From positions 41,037,279 through 41,101,278 of the forward strand of contig CM043970.1 of the NCBI GenBank assembly GCA_014529385.2: a stretch of 64,000 bases of DNA, read 5' to 3'. Positions 11,451 through 22,688 of this stretch are shown piece by piece (positions within the stretch are counted from its first letter, which is position 1; each line of letters starts with the position of its first letter). The notes below the pieces were generated by a model, which did not search any database, had not been told where the DNA came from, and worked only from the letters and a program-made list of their open reading frames with translations. This stretch comes from Adiantum capillus-veneris (taxonomy: Eukaryota; Streptophyta; Polypodiopsida; Polypodiales; Pteridaceae). The position numbers and the translations under genes are program-made.

Positions 11451-13490
11451 ATGGCTGATAATAACCAAGAGAGTAGAATGAACATTGATAAATTTGATTT
11501 TGCACATGAAGGTGCTAATGATGATGCCCCCATGTTTGTTAATTATCTTGTTACTAGGTTGCAATAAGCTATGGGCAACCTTGCTTTGCAAGCCAAAGTT
11601 ACTCAACAACTTTGTGCTTTTGGGATTTCCTTTCCTCTCCAAGAGGAGACATAGCTTAGGAGTTGTTGGAATTAGGGTTGCAGAGAAACGCACACAGCTT
11701 GGAGAAGACGAAGGAAGCTCAAGGCACACAATAGAGAGTGTGTTACTTAGTGTGCAATGGAAAGATAGATAGCCCTAGAGTGATGGGCGTATATATAATG
11801 CTCGGGGGAAAAAACCTCCTAAAGAGGGAAAAAATGCCCCGGCGGTCCTAGTGTGTTCACACACATCACTACCACATGTATATGGTAACAAGAGTCCTCT
11901 AGATGAGACCTCCAAAAGAAGACTCTCTCCCATACAAGAGGAGGAATCCAAAGATCAAGAAATTAATGAATCCCTAAATTCCTCCGAAGATGTGGCTCCA
12001 CAAAGAAGGCGGATTAAACGATCACTCCCTCCTCCCAAGAGGAAACGGTTAACCCATAGTCCTTCTCCTCATCACTCCAAAAGGTAATAGAGGAAACAAA
12101 GGAAGAAAAGGGCAAGAAAGAGGTCACCCTCTTCTCCTTCTTCTTCACCTTACTCCTCTACCGATGAAAGATATGGCTATTCTCCTAGAGAATACAAGAG
12201 GGGAGGACATCGCAAATCTTACCCTGCATGGCGAAGGTCACAAAAGCTCAAGAAGTTCAAAGAGGGAGAAAAGAGTATCTCTTTTCTCACCTATGATGGC
12301 ACCTTTGGTGCTACTAACAAAGTACTCGCCTTCATCCAACAATTTGATGCGGCCTTTGGAGACTAAGGCTTCACGGAGTCCTCCAAGCTACGCCATGTAG
12401 CTATGCACTTCCAAAAAAAAAAAATCGGCTCGTCAATGGTGTGCTAGCCTTTGTGGCAACGGCCCCAAAGATATGGAAAACTCTACGAGTTTCCATCATG
12501 AAGCAATTCCTTACAATCGATGCAAAGGACAAAGTGCTCACCAAATGGTAGCTTTTGAGGCTTTTCTCTCGTGAGTCTATCCACAAATATGTGGAAATTT
12601 TTTGGGATTTACATCTCAAGGCTATTGTCTTTCAAAAGATATACTTTGCTGAGTAAAAGCAACAATTATGTGCGGGATTACCTGAAGAGATGGCCGAGTA
12701 TGTCAACTCTCAACGGTCTGGCTCTATCATCGAAGTAATCCACCACACCATGGTTGCTTCATGCATCAATTTGCAACAAGGGGCTAGACAGAATGTCAAG
12801 CCCATGGAAAATAAAGACAAAAGTGATTCCAAGAGGAAAACCAATGCCCAAAATTCTTACCAAGGCAATTCTAACAATAACAATCGGTCCAAGGAGAAGG
12901 GAGTTTACAAAGGTAAATATAAACTCTCTCCTAAAGAGCTAGAATCTTTTTGTAAGGACCAGAAATGCTTTAAGTGTGGGGAGCAAGGCCATGGTTATCA
13001 TCCTTGCCCCAAGAGAATTGCCTACAATGAGACCCCTAGAGCCTCTATGTTTGAAGCTCCAAAAGAGGATGCTGATTGCCAAGGATTTCTCCTTTCTTAT
13101 GCTTGGGGAAAGATGGAAGAGCATGATGCCTTTATTTTGTTTGACCCTGGTTCAACTCACAACTTCATGTCCACGTAGTTGAACACTAAGCTAGGCATAC
13201 AAGCCCACGAGATGGGAGATGCATTGAAAGCCAATCGAGTCATGAAGGGACAAGATGTATTAGTTACTTCCTTAATTGGAAAACTAAAGCTTCATGTTCC
13301 AAGCTATGTGGACAAAAAGGATTTTTTCATCTCCCCTCTCAAACATGATAATGTTGTCATTAGGGCACCATGGTTTAACCGCATGGCTTCCAACATGAAT
13401 TTCCTTGAAAGGAGAATCTACTTCACCTACATGGAAAAGAGCATGTACATAGATGCTAATGAGTTGAGGAACACAATATCCTTGCAATAA
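11451..13490 (+). pseudogene. gag: G2 gag and protease
   Basis: Starts at ATG 11451 (MADNNQESRM); an in-frame TAA follows LVTRLQ about 38 codons in, where the related copy has Gln. A Ser/Arg-rich stretch lies at 11851-12290, then capsid remnants with frameshifts, then an open part 12690-13178 with knuckle CFKCGEQGHGYHPC and protease motif LFDPGSTHNF. An in-frame TAG at about 13178 is followed by the rest of the protease, LNTKLGIQAH onward, to 13490. DPGS in place of DTG/DSG is shared with the copy at 26344-26649, so it is probably native to the family rather than damage. A foreign-looking insert lies at 11664-11859. Confidence 0.85.
11664..11859 (+). mobile_element. Small LTR-like insert within G2 gag
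   Basis: A stretch absent from the related gag copy. It begins TGTTGGAATTAGGG, has TATATATAA near 11790 and ends at GTGTGTTCA, so it has TG...CA ends and a TATA-like core in under 200 bases. I see no clear target duplication. It could be a solo LTR of a short (TRIM-like) element or a decayed LTR fragment. Confidence 0.35.
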
Positions 13491-13494
13491 AGGA

Positions 13495-16050
13495 AATCAA
13501 GAGAAATTAGAGTTGTCTAATTTCCTAAATGGATTCCAAGATGTTTTCATTGATGACATCCCTAGTGAGCTACCTCTAAAATGAGGGATGATGACCATAC
13601 AATTGAGCTCCTACCAGGAAGCTCACTGACTAACAAGCCTCCTTATCGAGTTTCACAAGCTCAACAAGAGGAGATCATGAGGCAAGTGCATGAATTGGTG
13701 GAAAAAAAGGGATGGTGAGGTCTAGCTCCTCTTCATTTTGTTCACCATCACTTTTAGTGCAAAAGAAAGACGACACATATCACATGTGTGTTGACTATGG
13801 ATTACTAAATAAGATCACTATCAAAAATAGATTTCCCGTGCCGCGGGTAGAAGATCTATTTGATAACTTACAAGTTTTGGCCTAACAAATGTGTCAAATA
13901 CATTCAAACTCATGATGGACAAAAATCTTCAGGCCATTCAAATTCTCTTGAGGAGTACAAGCGACACCTCCAGGTAATCTTTCAAGTTGTAATAAGCTTT
14001 TCATTAATCAAAAGAAAAGTGAAATTTTCCTACAAGAGATTCAATATTTAGGTCGCATTATCTCTAAAGATGGCACCCGTATGGATCCAACAAAGTTAGA
14101 GATAATAAAAGGATGGCCTAATCCAAGGAATCTACAGGAGGTACAAAGCTTCATAGGTATGTGTGCATACTATAGATGCTTCATAGAAAAAAATCTCGCT
14201 AATAGTAGGCCCATTACATGACTTAACAAAAAAAGAACGTTAAGTATTCATGGACTGCAAAAGTGCAAGAAGCTTTTGAGAAGCTTATCTCTCAATGGGT
14301 GCTCACACTACTAGATCTCTCAAAGCCATTTGAGGTCCAATGTGATGATTGTGGTGATTGCCTTGGAGCTATTTTGCTACAAGAAGGGCATGCCATTTCA
14401 TATGAGAGTCAAAGACTCAACTTCGATAAGTGAGTATTGGGCAAATACAAAAAAAGAGCTACTAGCTATTCTATATGTCCTAACCATGTGGAAACACTAT
14501 CTCTTGGGGACTCCATTTATCCTACAAATGGATCACAAAGCCTTAAGAACTTCATGACGCAAACCAAGCTCTCCGACAAACAAATGAGGTGGGCAACTTT
14601 TCTTTTTCAATTTAAATTTCATATTGCTCACATTGCTAACAAGCACAATCAAGTGGTCGATGCACTTTCACAACTACCAAGGGTAAATGTGGTGTCTATA
14701 GCAACTCACAATGATCTATCTTTTATGATAGATGAGTATGCTACTGACTGAATTTTAAGTACGTAATTACAGCCTTTGCAATAGGGAAGAAAAAAGAACC
14801 AATCACCTTGAAGGATGGTTATCTTCCAAACGGAAATAGGCTATGTGTTACTCACCCATACAATAAGAAAGTCATGTATGAATCCCATACTTCTCCTTAT
14901 GTGGGGCAAAGAGAGAATCCATAATCTACTCTTCAAGGAGTAGAAATGTATTTCTGTTGGTCTACCATGAAAAGTAAACATACAAGAGTATGTTTCAAAA
15001 TGCGTGGTATACCAAACTATGAAATTTGATCGAGGGAAGCAACTTGGACTGTTTCAGTCGACAGGCTAACAAGAAAACACATTCTATGCCTGTCAAAAAG
15101 ACTATTAAGGCACATCAAATGGCAACCCTCTTCAGATCTCAAATTTTCAAGCATCATGGCTTTCCAACACCCATAGTGTCGAACAAAGATCCTAGAATGG
15201 CAAGTAATTTCTAGAAGGGTCTCTTTGAGAATCTCGAAAGTAGATTGAATTTCTCTTTAGGCCTATCATCCACAAATGGATGACCAAAGTGAAATAACTA
15301 ATCTAACGATTCTTGATCTACTAAAAGCCTATGCCATGGAAGTAGATCAACGTTCTCAATGAGAGAAACACCTATCTCTTATAGAGTATGCGTACAATGA
15401 CATTGTACATACTTCTATGGGGAAAGCACTTTTCGAAGTAGAGGGAAGATCCAAAAGTCCCTTACTACTTAAAGTGCATGGGAAGATCTTTGCTACTAAT
15501 GAATATACCCGAGACTTACAAGAATCTTTTCCAAAGATTAAAGAGGTTATATCCATCTCAAAGCAAAGGCAAAAAGGGCTGCTGCTAATAAACACACAAG
15601 AGCCTTAGCATTTAAGTAAAATGATTGGGTCTTGCTGAAGTTTCTCAAGGCTTGTCTTAGGCATATTACAGGCAATAATCCTATGGGCCACCAAGAGTAT
15701 TATGCTAAACTAGCAAAAAGATACTATGTTCCTTTTTAAATTCTTAAGCCAATCAATGAGATGGCTTATCAATTAAAGTTGCTTCAACCATTGGCTCATT
15801 CACCATGTTTTCCATGATTAGCCTATGTAAGACTTACAAAGGAGCGCCATCAAAAGAGGCAATAGTTGCAGAAATAGGAGATCAAGTACTTCAATATGAG
15901 TCCATCCTATGACATGAAGACAAGGTATTAAGAAACGGTAGGATTATCTGACGATATCTTATTAAGTTAAAGAATTATCCTTTTAAAGATGCTAAATGTA
16001 TGCAAGGAACCTAGCTTAAGGATCATATGAACCTTGTAAATGCTTACAAT
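13495..16050 (+). pseudogene. pol: G2 pol remnant: RT with core deleted, RNase H, integrase, chromodomain tail
   Basis: The RT fingers (VDYGLLNKITIKNRFPVP) run to DLFDNLQ and then jump to FGLTN at about 13870. A second gap follows MMD, jumping to SLEEYKRHLQ, so the palm with the YxDD motif is gone. After that come GRIISKDGTRMDPTK, FIGMCAYY, and RNase H with VQCDDCGDCLGAILLQEG and DKQMRWATF near 14340-14600. Integrase pieces (KVMYESHTSPYVG, SEITNLTILDLLKAY) are separated by a gap after DRGKQLGLFQ near 15040. The 3' part matches the chromodomain-like tail of the related copy. Many stops and frameshifts. Confidence 0.82.
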
Positions 16051-16396
16051 GCTGCACTAGAGTAAGCATATGAAAATGCATGTTAAATGAAAAATATTTT
16101 TGTCATATAAGACTAGTTCTCTTTTTATTGTGCACAAATTTAAATAGTATGCATGCTTAGAATCATGTTTGTGGTGACAACGTCTCCCAAACACCAAGTA
16201 GAGATTGTCACTCTACTTTATGATATGGACTAAAGAGTAGACATGCTTGCGACAACTACATCTCCCAAGCACCAAATGGATGAGTCATCCATCTTGGAAT
16301 GATGTCGTAGGGTAATAAGGGATCCTCTACCCGCTAAGTAACATGAACTAATGACTAGGCTTTATCTTCTCTACCTCATAGTCGAAGATGACTATG

Positions 16397-16414
16397 ATTT
16401 CAAGAGAGAGATAA
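16397..16414 (+). other. Polypurine tract of G2
   Basis: ATTTCAAGAGAGAGATAA directly before the LTR start TGTCATAA. The relative at 24287-24303 has the same tract in reverse complement. Confidence 0.75.
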
Positions 16415-18293
16415 TGTCATAAAATCTAATATCTAGCTAACCCAAATGATTTTCTCATATTAAACTGATCATTTAATGTGGGAGACTAAACAAAAACAAG
16501 AGTTAGAATAAAGACATGTGCTTCTAGACCTATCTCAACAGGGGACCAAAAGGAGAGATAGTTGCATCTCAATAGGGGTCCAAAAGGAGACAGTCTACCA
16601 AAGAGCAATGTGCAATAAGTGCTTCTATGCTTATCTCAGCAGGGGACCAAGAGGAGAGATGGTTACATCTCAATAGGGGTCCAAAAGGAGGTAGTTTATC
16701 AAAGAGAAATGTGCATCTAATGGAGCTTAAAAGACCTTAGGGTTAGCTTCATTAAAGACCTCCAATGGTTAGTGTTAAAAGTCCCTTGACCTTAGGCAAG
16801 CTAGGACTGAGCTAGAGGTGGGAACCCGACTTAAGCTTGAGGTGCTTTCCATGCTTCATGACTAAGGTGCTTGAGGTGCTTGTCGTGCTGATGACTAAGG
16901 TGCTTGAGGTGCTTGTCGTGCTTGATGACTAAGGTGCTTGAGGTGCTTGTCATAATTAATGAGGAAGGTGCTTGAGAAGCTTCCCATGCATGGGGGGTAA
17001 GATGCTTGAGTAAAAAAGAGACACTACAAAATTAATGAGGAAGGTGCTTGAGAAGCTTCCCATGCTTGGGGGGTAAGGTGCTTGAGTCAAAAAGAGACCC
17101 TACAAACTTAATGAGGAAGGTGCTTGAGAAGCTTCCTATGCTTGGGAAGTAAGGTTCTTGAGTCAAAAGAGACCCTACAAACTTAATGAGGAAGGTGCTT
17201 GAGAAGCTTCCTATGCATGAAAGTCCCAAAGTTAGGGGAATCTTTGACTTAACCTTCCACTCACCCAAAGGGTACCCTTTTCTCAAAGGGCACATGGGAC
17301 ACATGTCAGACTCTCCCTAAGCTTAACCACATGGTGTGCTTGAATGCTATTGGTTGGGCTAAAGAGGGGTCCAATGAGCTTTTAGTTCCATCCAACAAAT
17401 ATCTAGATATTTTCAAGCTCTCTCTCTCTCTAAGGGGTAAGGAGGACACTTGTCCAAAGACTATCCATGTACTTGAATGCATGCTGCATGTGATTAGCTA
17501 GGGGGGAGAGGGGTCCAATGAGGCTGAAACATGTGTAAAAGCTACAACTCGCCCCAAGCAAGCAAGGGGGGTGCCGGGGGATATACACCACATACACACT
17601 CATTTTGTGGATCATTCTCATTTGGTGAAAGTTGAGGAACTCCACCTCCTTCTCCAAGCTTGTGAGAAGTGAGAGCCTACACCAACACTCTTGGCTATGG
17701 AATGCAAATCCAACCAAGAGCCACGCTTCAATGCTTAAGATTGCCATCTTCTCCATCTTCATTACTATGCTATTATGTATGCTAGCAAGAAGAGTGATGA
17801 TAAGTGAGGAACTATTTCTTTCTCCTATGGAATGTTTCTTCTTCCTCTTCCCTACCCTCATTCCGTGCTAGTTCTCTCCACCTTCGAAGGTGTTTGAGGC
17901 CTTGGGACTGAGGCTTGGGATAGTTAATGAATTGTACAAAGTTTATGTTATGTTTGTGATGCATGAAGCTTTCCATCTTCATTGCATTACCTAGGTCACA
18001 AGGAACACAAAGATTGTATTGTACCAAGTCTCTCTTGATGGGAGAAACTATAATACAATTGCCTATTGGAGGGGGGACCGGCTTCGTATGAATCCGGTCC
18101 TCAACTATTGTCATGTTCTCTAAACTCTCTCTCTTGCAAAAGTATTGTTCATGCCAAGTTAACTAAGTACCATGTTTATGTTGCTACCATCAATTAAGTT
18201 CACCCGCTATGCTCACAAAGTAACCTCACAAAAGTGCTTTATCTAATTTTCTAATTCCGCTACTCGCAAAGTTCATAGGCCATTCCCATTACA
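16415..18293 (+). repeat. 3' LTR of G2
   Basis: About 1,879 bases, TGTCATAAAATC...CCCATTACA. It is longer than the 1.6-kb LTRs of its relatives (22689-24286, 28513-30134, 31495-33105), largely because of the tandem repeats at 16861-17220. Confidence 0.88.
16861..17220 (+). repeat. Two-level minisatellite in the G2 3' LTR
   Basis: First a 33-34-base unit (ACTAAGGTGCTTGAGGTGCT core) starting at 16861, 16894 and 16928. Then a 75-76-base unit (GAGGAAGGTGCTTGAGAAGC core) starting at 16961, 17037, 17113 and 17188, the last copy partial. Both share the word AAGGTGCTTGAG, so the longer unit may have grown from the shorter. Confidence 0.9.
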
Positions 18294-18301
18294 ACTTTAT
18301 T

Positions 18302-18525
18302 TTTTTATAAAATATTTAAGGGATCTTTTGAAACTTGGATCAAAAGGGTGGTGGCCTTTTGATCACAAGGAAAACATGTGGAAAAATATTCTTTATTTTT
18401 TGGGGTTTGTAAATTCAATAAAATACATAATATCTTGAATACTTCAAATTTTTTATGAGATATTTAAGGGATCTTCTGACACTTGGATCAGAAGGGTGTT
18501 GGCCTGATGATCACTATGAAAGCAT
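18302..18525 (+). repeat. Imperfect direct repeat pair, about 147-base period
   Basis: 18302-18380 and 18449-18525 share ATATTTAAGGGATCTT, ACTTGGATCA and AAGGGTG plus TGATCAC. About 80 bases each, clearly diverged. Confidence 0.75.
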
Positions 18526-19146
18526 AAGGAAACACTCTTCTTTTGGGTTATAGAACTACTCTGTAATGTTGTGTCAGTTTTCTAAAGACTTTTAAGTAGG
18601 ACATGGATAACACAACTGAAAGGTTCGTTGACACCTGTAATACATATCAAAGGCTAACAAATCTGTTATCTTGTTTATATGGATGCAAGTGAGAATTCTA
18701 TCTTTATTATTTATGAATTTTTTGGCTTAGCTGTTGTCTGACATCGAAGAACTGGGCTTCCTCTGCCTAGTGGGATCATTGGAATGATGCTTCATTCTTA
18801 TTATGTTGTACATAAATGAATCTAAAACTGAGTTGTTTTTGTATAAATCTTTGTCGAGTTATCTAAAGCTAGTTGTCTTTTGAACGTTATGTTCTTTTGT
18901 GTATATGTATTTAATACAAAAACCCACACACCTTTTGTAGAGGTAGGATTTGTGAGTTTCTCACAAGTCTTGACTTGGAAGAGCACTACTACTCAACAAA
19001 CCAGCGTAGGAAGAAAAGTAGACAATTTCCATCATGGCAGGGGTTCTTGAAATAATTGAAAATACACAACCCCCATGACCAAGAAGGGTATCAACACACA
19101 CACATTGTGAAAAGCTTAAAAGGGATTGAAAGAAAAGATTGAAGGA

Positions 19147-19171
19147 CTCTCTCTCTCTCTCTCTCTCTTCC

Positions 19172-19202
<31 letters not shown>
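19147..19202 (+). repeat. (CT)n tract running into 30 consecutive C
   Basis: A CT microsatellite (19147-19172) passes into an uninterrupted C run at 19173-19202, then ACCCCGCGGCCCCC. Long C homopolymers are rare in plant DNA and error-prone in sequencing. Confidence 0.9.
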
Positions 19203-19949
19203 ACCCCGCGGCCCCCTTAGGGAGCCCTCGACACTATATCCCATAAGGTCTAGATGAACCTCGAACCTCAAGCAGTGGGATCGATGACAAAGAACTAGGG
19301 CACATTACATGATGCTTGTGATCCATCCGATCGGTTTGAGTTTTTTTCCTAGAGCGGCTTACTTTATCAGCAAGCAAAGTGGCTAGGGAGAAATGAAACC
19401 CACATTGGCACATGGTTAGAGTATCTGGATGATGTAGACGATGGGAAAAGGCCTTAGTCGATGCTAGTGCATAGCCATATCACTTACTCGAATCTAGCAA
19501 TTATTGGATGTAATTGCCACCGTAAGTGTACAATGTACAGTCAATTAGACCCCAGTTTGGGTATCTATAACTAGGACCCATTACTCCATTTTGTGGGGAG
19601 TCATTCCATCATCTAGAGTGAAGCCTTGTATTCATTGAGCAGTTGCTCTTAGCAATCGTTGTGCTCTCTTGTAGCTTCATTAGATGCCAATTGTATGATT
19701 TCTAGTATATGTATACATTAGTCCATTCTCTGGTTTAGTTTTTATCTTTGTATTTCCATCTTAGTTTCTCTATGATTCTCATACTATCTGAAGTCTGATT
19801 TGAACTGATAACTAACTCCAAGTTTTCAACCTAGAATATCTATCAAAAGTGACCACGCCATTCCATTTTGGTGATCACGGTGGTGAGCTCAAGCTCTTGA
19901 CAAGGAACCTATCTCCTAGTTGAAGTTTGGAGTTAGCTGACATTCATAA

Positions 19950-21181
19950 TGCCACCTAGACAATCAAGAACAGGGAGGAGACTGACCACAATGTTTGTGG
20001 AGTAACATGACGTTATTAGCACACTGGCTGAAGAGTCAGAGAAAGGCTTTGACAATGGACCTAACTTCAAGAATGATGAAATGTATGCTAACCTCAACTA
20101 GAGAGAGATTGCGAGACTTGGTGGTTCCCAGCGCTCGACTCAATCAAGGAGAAGGCATTCGGAGAGAGCTGAAAGATGTTCTTGTTTGCACGGGTCTCAT
20201 AAAGAAGATAAGGAAAAAGGGAAATATCAAACATATGGGAGTGATGGGAGCGAGCAGAGTCAAAAAACAACACATAGGAAATCCGAGAGGAAGAATGAGG
20301 TAGACATAGTCACAGAGACAGTTGATCAATACAATGATAGGTGGGATATTGACACTGATCATTACAACAAGCATAGAATCAGAGATAAGAAGTTGAGCCA
20401 GAAAAAAAAATCAACACTTGGACCAAACCACCTCATCATAGGACCAGACACATCAAGCGATTCAATGACCTTAAAATTTCTTTTCCTAATTCAAGGGTGG
20501 GAAGAAAGGTGATCCCGATGTCTAGATACATGCACAAAATTAAAGGTCATCGATGAAGATGAATGGGGAGAATACTTTCCACAAACCTTGAAGGATGCAA
20601 CAAGGGAGTGGTATTACCACCACCCAGCCTACAAGCTCAAACGTACAACAAGCTAATCAAGACATTTTGTTTAGAGTATATTGAGAATGTCAGATGATCA
20701 GGCAAAAACCAAGAAGAAAGGATCATGGACAAAGAAAATTGAGGTAATGTCCAAACAAATTGCAAAAATGTCCAAAATAAAGCCATCCCTAGGCAAGATT
20801 GACACCTCGTGTTCTAAATGCAAGTCAAGAGATCACAAACCTAGTAAGCGCTATTGGTGCAGGTACTGCAAGGCATTCGGCCATCTATGGAACATTTGTA
20901 AGATTCAGATATATTATTTTAAGAAAGGAAAAGATGTGTTAATGATAGCATTGACGAACCTAGAAGGACCAAAGCAAAATGGAATGTCTGGTATCAAAGA
21001 TAACGAGGCCAGTACCAGCAATGGGCCTGGGAGAAAGGTATCAAGGCAACAATGGCAAGGACAAGGTAGAGCTCATTTTAGAAGGAGATATTTCAACTAC
21101 TACACTTGCGAGATGTATGGACACTTTGCAACTCAATGTCTTGACAGTGTGAAGCGAGAAGAGCTATCAAACTCAACATGA
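19950..21181 (+). pseudogene. gag: Ty3/gypsy gag remnant with several zinc knuckles
   Basis: A possible start at ATG 19950 (MPPRQSRTGRR) is followed by frames broken by stops. The capsid shows as KVIDEDEWGEYFPQTL and ATREWYYHHP near 20545-20625. The open part 20681-21181 has an upstream Cys/His cluster CSKCKSRDH, a canonical knuckle CRYCKAFGHLWNIC, and a third knuckle YYTCEMYGHFATQC in which the first Cys is Tyr. The next recognisable coding sequence, within a few codons, is the end of integrase, so protease, RT, RNase H and most of integrase are missing. Lineage not assigned. Confidence 0.7.
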
Positions 21182-21547
21182 ATTTTAACTCAATTATGAA
21201 AAGTAGGTTGGATGAGCTCTTGAAGTTGGATGAGATAAGATAAAGGGCAATGCTAAAAAATGAAGTGGTCCAATAGAGAAGGAAGTTTTGGCATGACAGT
21301 GAGCTGAAGGTTAGGGAATTCGAAAAGGGGAACTTGGTCTTGTTATAACAAACAAAGCTAGGCCCTAAGAAACCTAATCTGAAAAACCTGTCTCAGGACC
21401 ATACGAGGTAGAATGGGTCTTCTCAAATGGCACTTTGACTCAAAGATTTATTTAGATTACCATTGCTAGGAGTCTATAAAAGGACTAAGATCAAGCTATA
21501 TTATTCCAGATCAGATGGACCTTTGGGATTAGAGCAACACATCAAGT
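21178..21547 (+). pseudogene. Integrase C-terminal remnant joined to gag remnant
   Basis: The frame reads SRLDELLKLDEIR, then NEVVQ, RRKFWHDSELKVREFEKGN and QTKLGPKKPNLKNL. It continues as KDLFRLPLLGVYKRTKIKLYY. This is the usual linker and C-terminal end of Ty3/gypsy integrase before the RNA 3' end. Several TAA/TAG stops interrupt it. Together with the gag directly upstream it marks an internal deletion of several kilobases. Confidence 0.7.
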
Positions 21548-22683
21548 CAGATTTTGAGTATGAAAATTAGCATTGGTTGTGTTCATAACCATAACAGATG
21601 TAGTGGGACCAACTAAGGGGATGGGATAGGGGTGAGAACCTAGAGATTGTCAAATTCCAAAACCAAATGGGAAAGAATTCGAAGGTGTCTGATTCCTATA
21701 ACGGTAACTCGAGGGTATTAAAAACCAAATCTGTTTTAGGATCCCACCAGTCATCATTACCAAGACTCATCAATGCATGCGCGACACGTTATATACGATA
21801 GGCATAAGATTGAGGCACGAAAGGAGTGGAGCATTTGTGGCCAAAATTAGGATAACTATGAGACGGGTGCATAACCCTGCATTAATTCCTTCACCTCTTG
21901 GGCGTCTTGGGCCCTATCCTCAAGAGCTTTCTCCTGTGTCGCATGTGCCTTCTTCAACTACTTTTGCATCACCTTCATCCTCACCAACCACACGTGCACA
22001 TCTTGACACATCTTCACTCATGGTTTGCATGGTCATCATCTTCAAGTGAATTTCTATTCTCCACCCAAAGTGTCGTAAAGCTCGGCTATGGGGAAAAAGG
22101 GACAACTATTGTAACACGTCATGCAACCATTACAAATGACCATGCAATAGAAATTGAAGAACTGCTTCAACTTACCGAGGAGCAATGTTCTGTACCTCAT
22201 CAAAACATTGGCAAGTACATATTTCAACTCAATGAAAGATCTTTACTGGAATAGAAAACCATTTATCAGCTCATTCAGAAGTACAATGATGAAACCAATG
22301 CTAAAGGAACGAGTTAACTTGAGACACTTCAGGCTCCACTTCAAACGATTCACAAGAAAACACGAAAGAAGGCTCTAGATAAGAGGAAACGGTGACGTTT
22401 AAAAGAAGCCTGAGATAAGTTGCAAAAGAGAGAGCTGGAAGGAAAGTGGATGGATTCAAGGTAACCATCTCTGTGGATATCGGGAGGTCATGGGTTTGAA
22501 CCAAAGTTATGAGAGGGGTGGCAAATGTGGACAAGTTATTGAGAGCCATTTGAGCGCCTCCAGACTCACACAAATCTATTCCCATCATCGACCCCACCTC
22601 CCAAGGATCATTTAAGACCCATGGGAGATAGTGTCATGCCTCCATATGCCTTGCATCACAACTGAGAAGAGTTGAAAAGAATG
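21548..22683 (+). other. Tail of the gag-integrase remnant, no identified gene
   Basis: A purine-rich tract at 21613-21632 (AAGGGGATGGGATAGGGG core) followed by TGAGAACC could be a polypurine tract and LTR start, but no partner LTR is visible. Around 22100-22440 a frame broken by three stops reads with heptad-like Leu/Ile spacing (EIEELLQLTEEQ, TIYQLIQKYNDE) and may once have encoded a coiled coil. I do not recognise it. Confidence 0.4.
22455..22520 (+). other. Possible SINE fragment (box-B-like sequence)
   Basis: GGAGGTCATGGGTTTGAACC resembles the RNA polymerase III box B region of tRNA-derived plant SINEs. There is no convincing box A or tail, so this may be chance. Confidence 0.25.
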
Positions 22684-22688
22684 TGAAG
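22684..22688 (+). repeat. Target site duplication TGAAG, left copy
   Basis: TGAAG directly before the LTR at 22689, repeated directly after the LTR ending at 33105. Confidence 0.75.

Larger units (their letters stand above)
10948..18293 (+). mobile_element. Chromovirus-type Ty3/gypsy element G2, deleted and interrupted
   Basis: Plus-strand element with only the last 90 bases of its 5' LTR (10948-11037), a decayed primer site, gag, protease, a deleted pol and a full 3' LTR (16415-18293). The 5' LTR is interrupted by the Tat element; its remainder lies left of the window. RT has lost its catalytic core by deletion, and integrase is also shortened. It is the same family as the elements at 22689-33105, sharing LTR ends (TGTCATAA...TTACA in the plus sense) and a DPGS protease motif. 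Confidence 0.88.
18294..19949. other. Unassigned stretch, no gene seen
   Basis: AT-rich DNA between the G2 LTR and the next gag remnant. It holds an imperfect direct repeat (18302-18525), a CT/poly-C tract (19147-19202), and near 19865 the sequence CCATTCCATTTTGGTGATCACGG split as LTR end CA plus a primer-site-like TTTTGGTGATC. The last suggests that some of it may be the decayed 5' LTR and leader of the gag remnant at 19950. No coding frame with recognisable motifs. Confidence 0.5.

Noticed and set aside
16861-17220. CRISPR-like array
   Set aside because: Units abut without unique spacers and lie in a plant LTR; it is a minisatellite.
19950-21640. Endogenous pararetrovirus
   Set aside because: No movement protein, coat protein or RT was found, and the integrase remnant after gag marks an LTR retrotransposon.
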